Assembly (NCBI GenBank): GCA_020746105.1
Contig: CM036617.1
Span: forward strand, 162,572,912-162,636,911
Direction of reading: 5' to 3'
DNA: 64,000 nt
From: Trogon surrucura
Lineage: Eukaryota; Chordata; Aves; Trogoniformes; Trogonidae
Below, piece after piece: positions 61,288 through 64,000 of this stretch. The number at the start of each line of letters is the position of its first letter. Position 1 is the stretch's first letter. The notes under the pieces were generated by a model, which did not search any database, was not told the DNA's origin, and worked only from the letters and a program-made list of their open reading frames with translations. The position numbers and the translations under genes are program-made.

Positions 61288-61443
61288 GAGATAGAAAGAG
61301 AACAAAAGAAATTTGATGATGAGTTGGAATATGAGATGAAAATCAGGATTGTTTGGATGAAGAAATCAGATGTTGCTAAGAGAGATAAGGATACCAAAGA
61401 GTGCCGTGAAGTCTGCACCCAACCTTTTTGCACATCAAATAAA
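61288..61443 (+). CDS. Candidate 156-nt exon, plus strand, charged
   Basis: The acceptor CTTTATTTCTTCCATAG precedes 52 codons open in only one frame, with a donor AAA|GTAAGGG. The peptide reads EIEREQKKFDDELEYEMKIR, IVWMKKSDVAKRDKDTKE and CREVCTQPFCTSNK. It is strongly charged, with a helical, coiled-coil-like first half and three Cys near the end. Both boundaries are phase 0 and the length is a multiple of three. It could belong to the plus-strand gene that starts in the CpG island. The minus strand is also open across this segment, which lowers certainty. No family recognised. Confidence 0.35.
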
Positions 61444-64000
61444 GTAAGGGTCTTGTAGAAATCACTCTGTGATCACATAATTAGGAATTGTATCATAATC
61501 TGAAAAAAAGAAAGGGGTGTCAAATTCGGTTTGCATGTGAGAATTTAGTTGTCAGTTCCTAACTTTGTGTGCTGGAGTTTGCAACCACAGCGATGTTCTA
61601 TTAATGTAGTTTTTATATGTAAAGCTGTATATTACAGAAAAAGAATGGAGAAGATGGAGTCTTAATGAAGTTTTTGTCGCTTCAAGCTTGTACTGCCTGC
61701 ATTACTCACAAGAAAAGGAATTTTCTTTGTAGAGATGACTTTTACAGAAACAAAACCCTAACAGGCACAAATAAGAGTCAGATACCTCAATGTCTTTAAT
61801 GGCATTGAAGGTCTCAGAATGCTGTGACACCCCAAACCATTCATACTAGTTGTAGGCTACAGTTAGAATAGGGTTTTGCTATCCAATTTGAAGTTTGCTC
61901 CCTGAAATAATACAACAGGTACTCTCCCTTCTGAGCATTTTTGAAGAAACTGGGACACTAATGAATTACATTTTTTTTGAATAATGTTTTGACAGCATCA
62001 GTGCAACAGGCCATGAGCAGAAAGACAACCCTATCCACCAGCTAACATATAGCAAAGGTTTAGATGCAAGTGACACCTGCGTGACAAATAGGTGCTAGAA
62101 GATAACAGCTGTCAGTTCTTGATTTCCATCCATCTGCCTCAGTACCCCAGAAGATCAGTTGTTTTATAAATTGTCTTATATACCAGTAATCAGGTGAACA
62201 CAATGATTCTTTTGATAATCTCCCTACTGTTGAGCAGATTTAGCCTCAGAACAAAGAAATACCTGGTCTACCTTTCCTGCAGTAACTTGTAGAAGAATGT
62301 CTATGTAAATAACTTCAGGTAACAAAATGTCAAATCCAGCAGAGGTGCAAGCAGAGCTTACTGTCTTAAGACATTAGAAAGTTGCTTTGAAAGAGGAATT
62401 ACACCACCTGAATGAACATCATGTTCCAGACGATTTTCTAGATCTGTGTTCCTTCTGCTAGGATAGGAGGTAGCCTTTGGGAAAATACTAATTTATAGTT
62501 TCTTCTGCTGCAAAGGATGTGCTTGAAGTCAATGGCCACAAAATGTTCAGGTTGGCCAGGGAGCTTGAGGCTTCACAAATGTGCCTCAGATGTGCGATGC
62601 AATGAAGTTTCAGCATAGTGTACATCTCTGGTAGAACTGATGCTTCTTCAAAGACATCCTTTGAAGAAAATTTCAATAGGCCCAGTCTCCAGCCTGTCCA
62701 CAGGGTAGTCGTACAGTTCCACACCAAGTCTAGTGAGAAAGTTACAAATTTTACCTTGGGATCTTAACATATATTGGACTGATTAACATCCCTTCAATGG
62801 CAAGATTACACAACAAAGTCAGTAGCTCCTTAACTCTGTACTTGCCAATTAATTGTAATACAAATATATAGCTCTTTTTTAAATATATATTTTATTCTTC
62901 TCTTACTTTTGTAAACCAAAGTTCAGAACTCAGAAGTGAATGATTGCAGACCCTGAGGCATCAGCCTTTCTCTGGAGACTGAAGATGGCTGTCTCAAAAC
63001 TGGGTGTCAACTCCTTAGCAGGCTGCTAACTCCAGGAATCTGAAAGCAATATGCCTGCTTCCGTTAGGTGTGTGTCATTTCACCAGAGACAGAAAGATAA
63101 GGACTTATTTTCTAAAATTGGATGAAGTGGGAAGAGTAAATGCAGGAGGACAAGTATTTAATTGAAATTACTAAGAAATACAATACTAAAAATATCCTAT
63201 CCCCACCAGTTTAAATTCACACCTACTCCTGTCTGAGCAGGAAAGAGGAAAAAGAAATCTCCATCTTCAGCTTTCGAAACTTCATCTGTCTTGTGGGTAC
63301 TGAGCACCACCTCTTCAGCTGGCAGATGTCAGCAGGCAGTACTGAAGCCTCACCCATACTTCTGAAGGATCCATTCTACACCACCAGACTCCCAACTTGA
63401 GTGTCAAAATCCCAAATGACTTTCAGCACCACTTGAGGGGAAACAATCACAATTACCTGGGGACCTTGCGCAATGTTGTCAGCCTGGCAAGGCTAAGCTG
63501 GGTGGTGAAGCAAACTGTTGTGCTGATGGGTAGTGTGTACACTTCATTCCTAAGCCTCTTCCTGTAGCTGCTATGGCTGTTAGCAGCTATGCCTCCAGTA
63601 TTGCTTAATCTCCACTGATTTTGGCAGGAATCTCTGTTCCCCTATGCCTACCGGTCCCTGTATTTGGAAAAAAAAATAAATAAATAAGCAGTCTGAATTG
63701 ATTATCGCATAAGTAATAGTTCCAGAGAGAACCAGTAAGTAAAGAAGAACTAGTTAGATGGAATCTACTACTGATGTTATGAAAACAGTGCTTTGGGAAA
63801 TAAGTTCTTACACAGTAATTTGTATGTGATAGCTAGTTTTTCAGTTTGACACATTCTCTTCAGAGGGGAAAAAAATAAATCAACCTAACTTCTGTAGTTA
63901 CAAGAACCTCTTTTCTAAATTTGTGTTCTATTCATATGTTTTCTTGATTTCCTTGATTTGTTAAAGCAATAATTCATGGGTGCAAGTGGAAATATCTGGG
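61444..64000. other. Non-coding DNA to the window end
   Basis: A+T-rich sequence. A GTAAGT site near 63738 has no open exon before it. A minus-strand frame at 62488-62727 has no splice support. No repeats recognised. Confidence 0.5.

Overview
This window looks like avian nuclear DNA, probably from a passerine. It is A+T-rich and almost free of long reading frames. It carries repeated 3' pieces of CR1 non-LTR retrotransposons, with the family's octamer tails (ATTCTRTG-like) instead of poly-A. At 42168-42345 it holds a tRNA-derived SINE with a CR1-type tail, the architecture described for the zebra finch element TguSINE1. Nothing bacterial, no CRISPR and no recognisable retroviral copy was seen.

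The main landmark is a CpG island at about 51640-53720. It holds two near-perfect splice donors pointing away from each other. The minus-strand donor follows 52193 (AAG|GTAAGT) and the plus-strand donor follows 53518 (GCG|GTAAGT). I read this as a divergent promoter. One gene runs left on the minus strand from an untranslated first exon into a very long intron. A second gene or transcript runs right on the plus strand.

Left of the island (1-51600) is mostly intron-like DNA with CR1 debris. Several minus-strand segments are open in one frame and sit between splice-like sites: 48685-48777 (with an ATG), 41024-41210 (Ser/Thr/Gln-rich, CxxC), 32461-32592, 24268-24330, 16417-16547, 10811-10950 and an 18-nt microexon at 9176-9193. 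Phases agree at several joins, but pseudo-exons are common in DNA of this length. These are candidates, and I could not name the gene.

Right of the island (53720-64000) the best plus-strand candidates are 61288-61443 and, just upstream, 61189-61238. A run of minus-strand open segments lies at 59260-60760, two of them bounded by good splice signals. Their identity is unknown.

Repeats: CR1 3' ends at 1435-1814 (+), 6905-7226 (-), 25078-25140 (+, old), 28353-28471 (+), 30190-30463 (-) and 47517-48108 (+). There is an internally deleted CR1 with endonuclease sequence at 41290-42742 (+), split by the SINE. A much older LINE reverse-transcriptase relic lies at about 1990-2640 (-).
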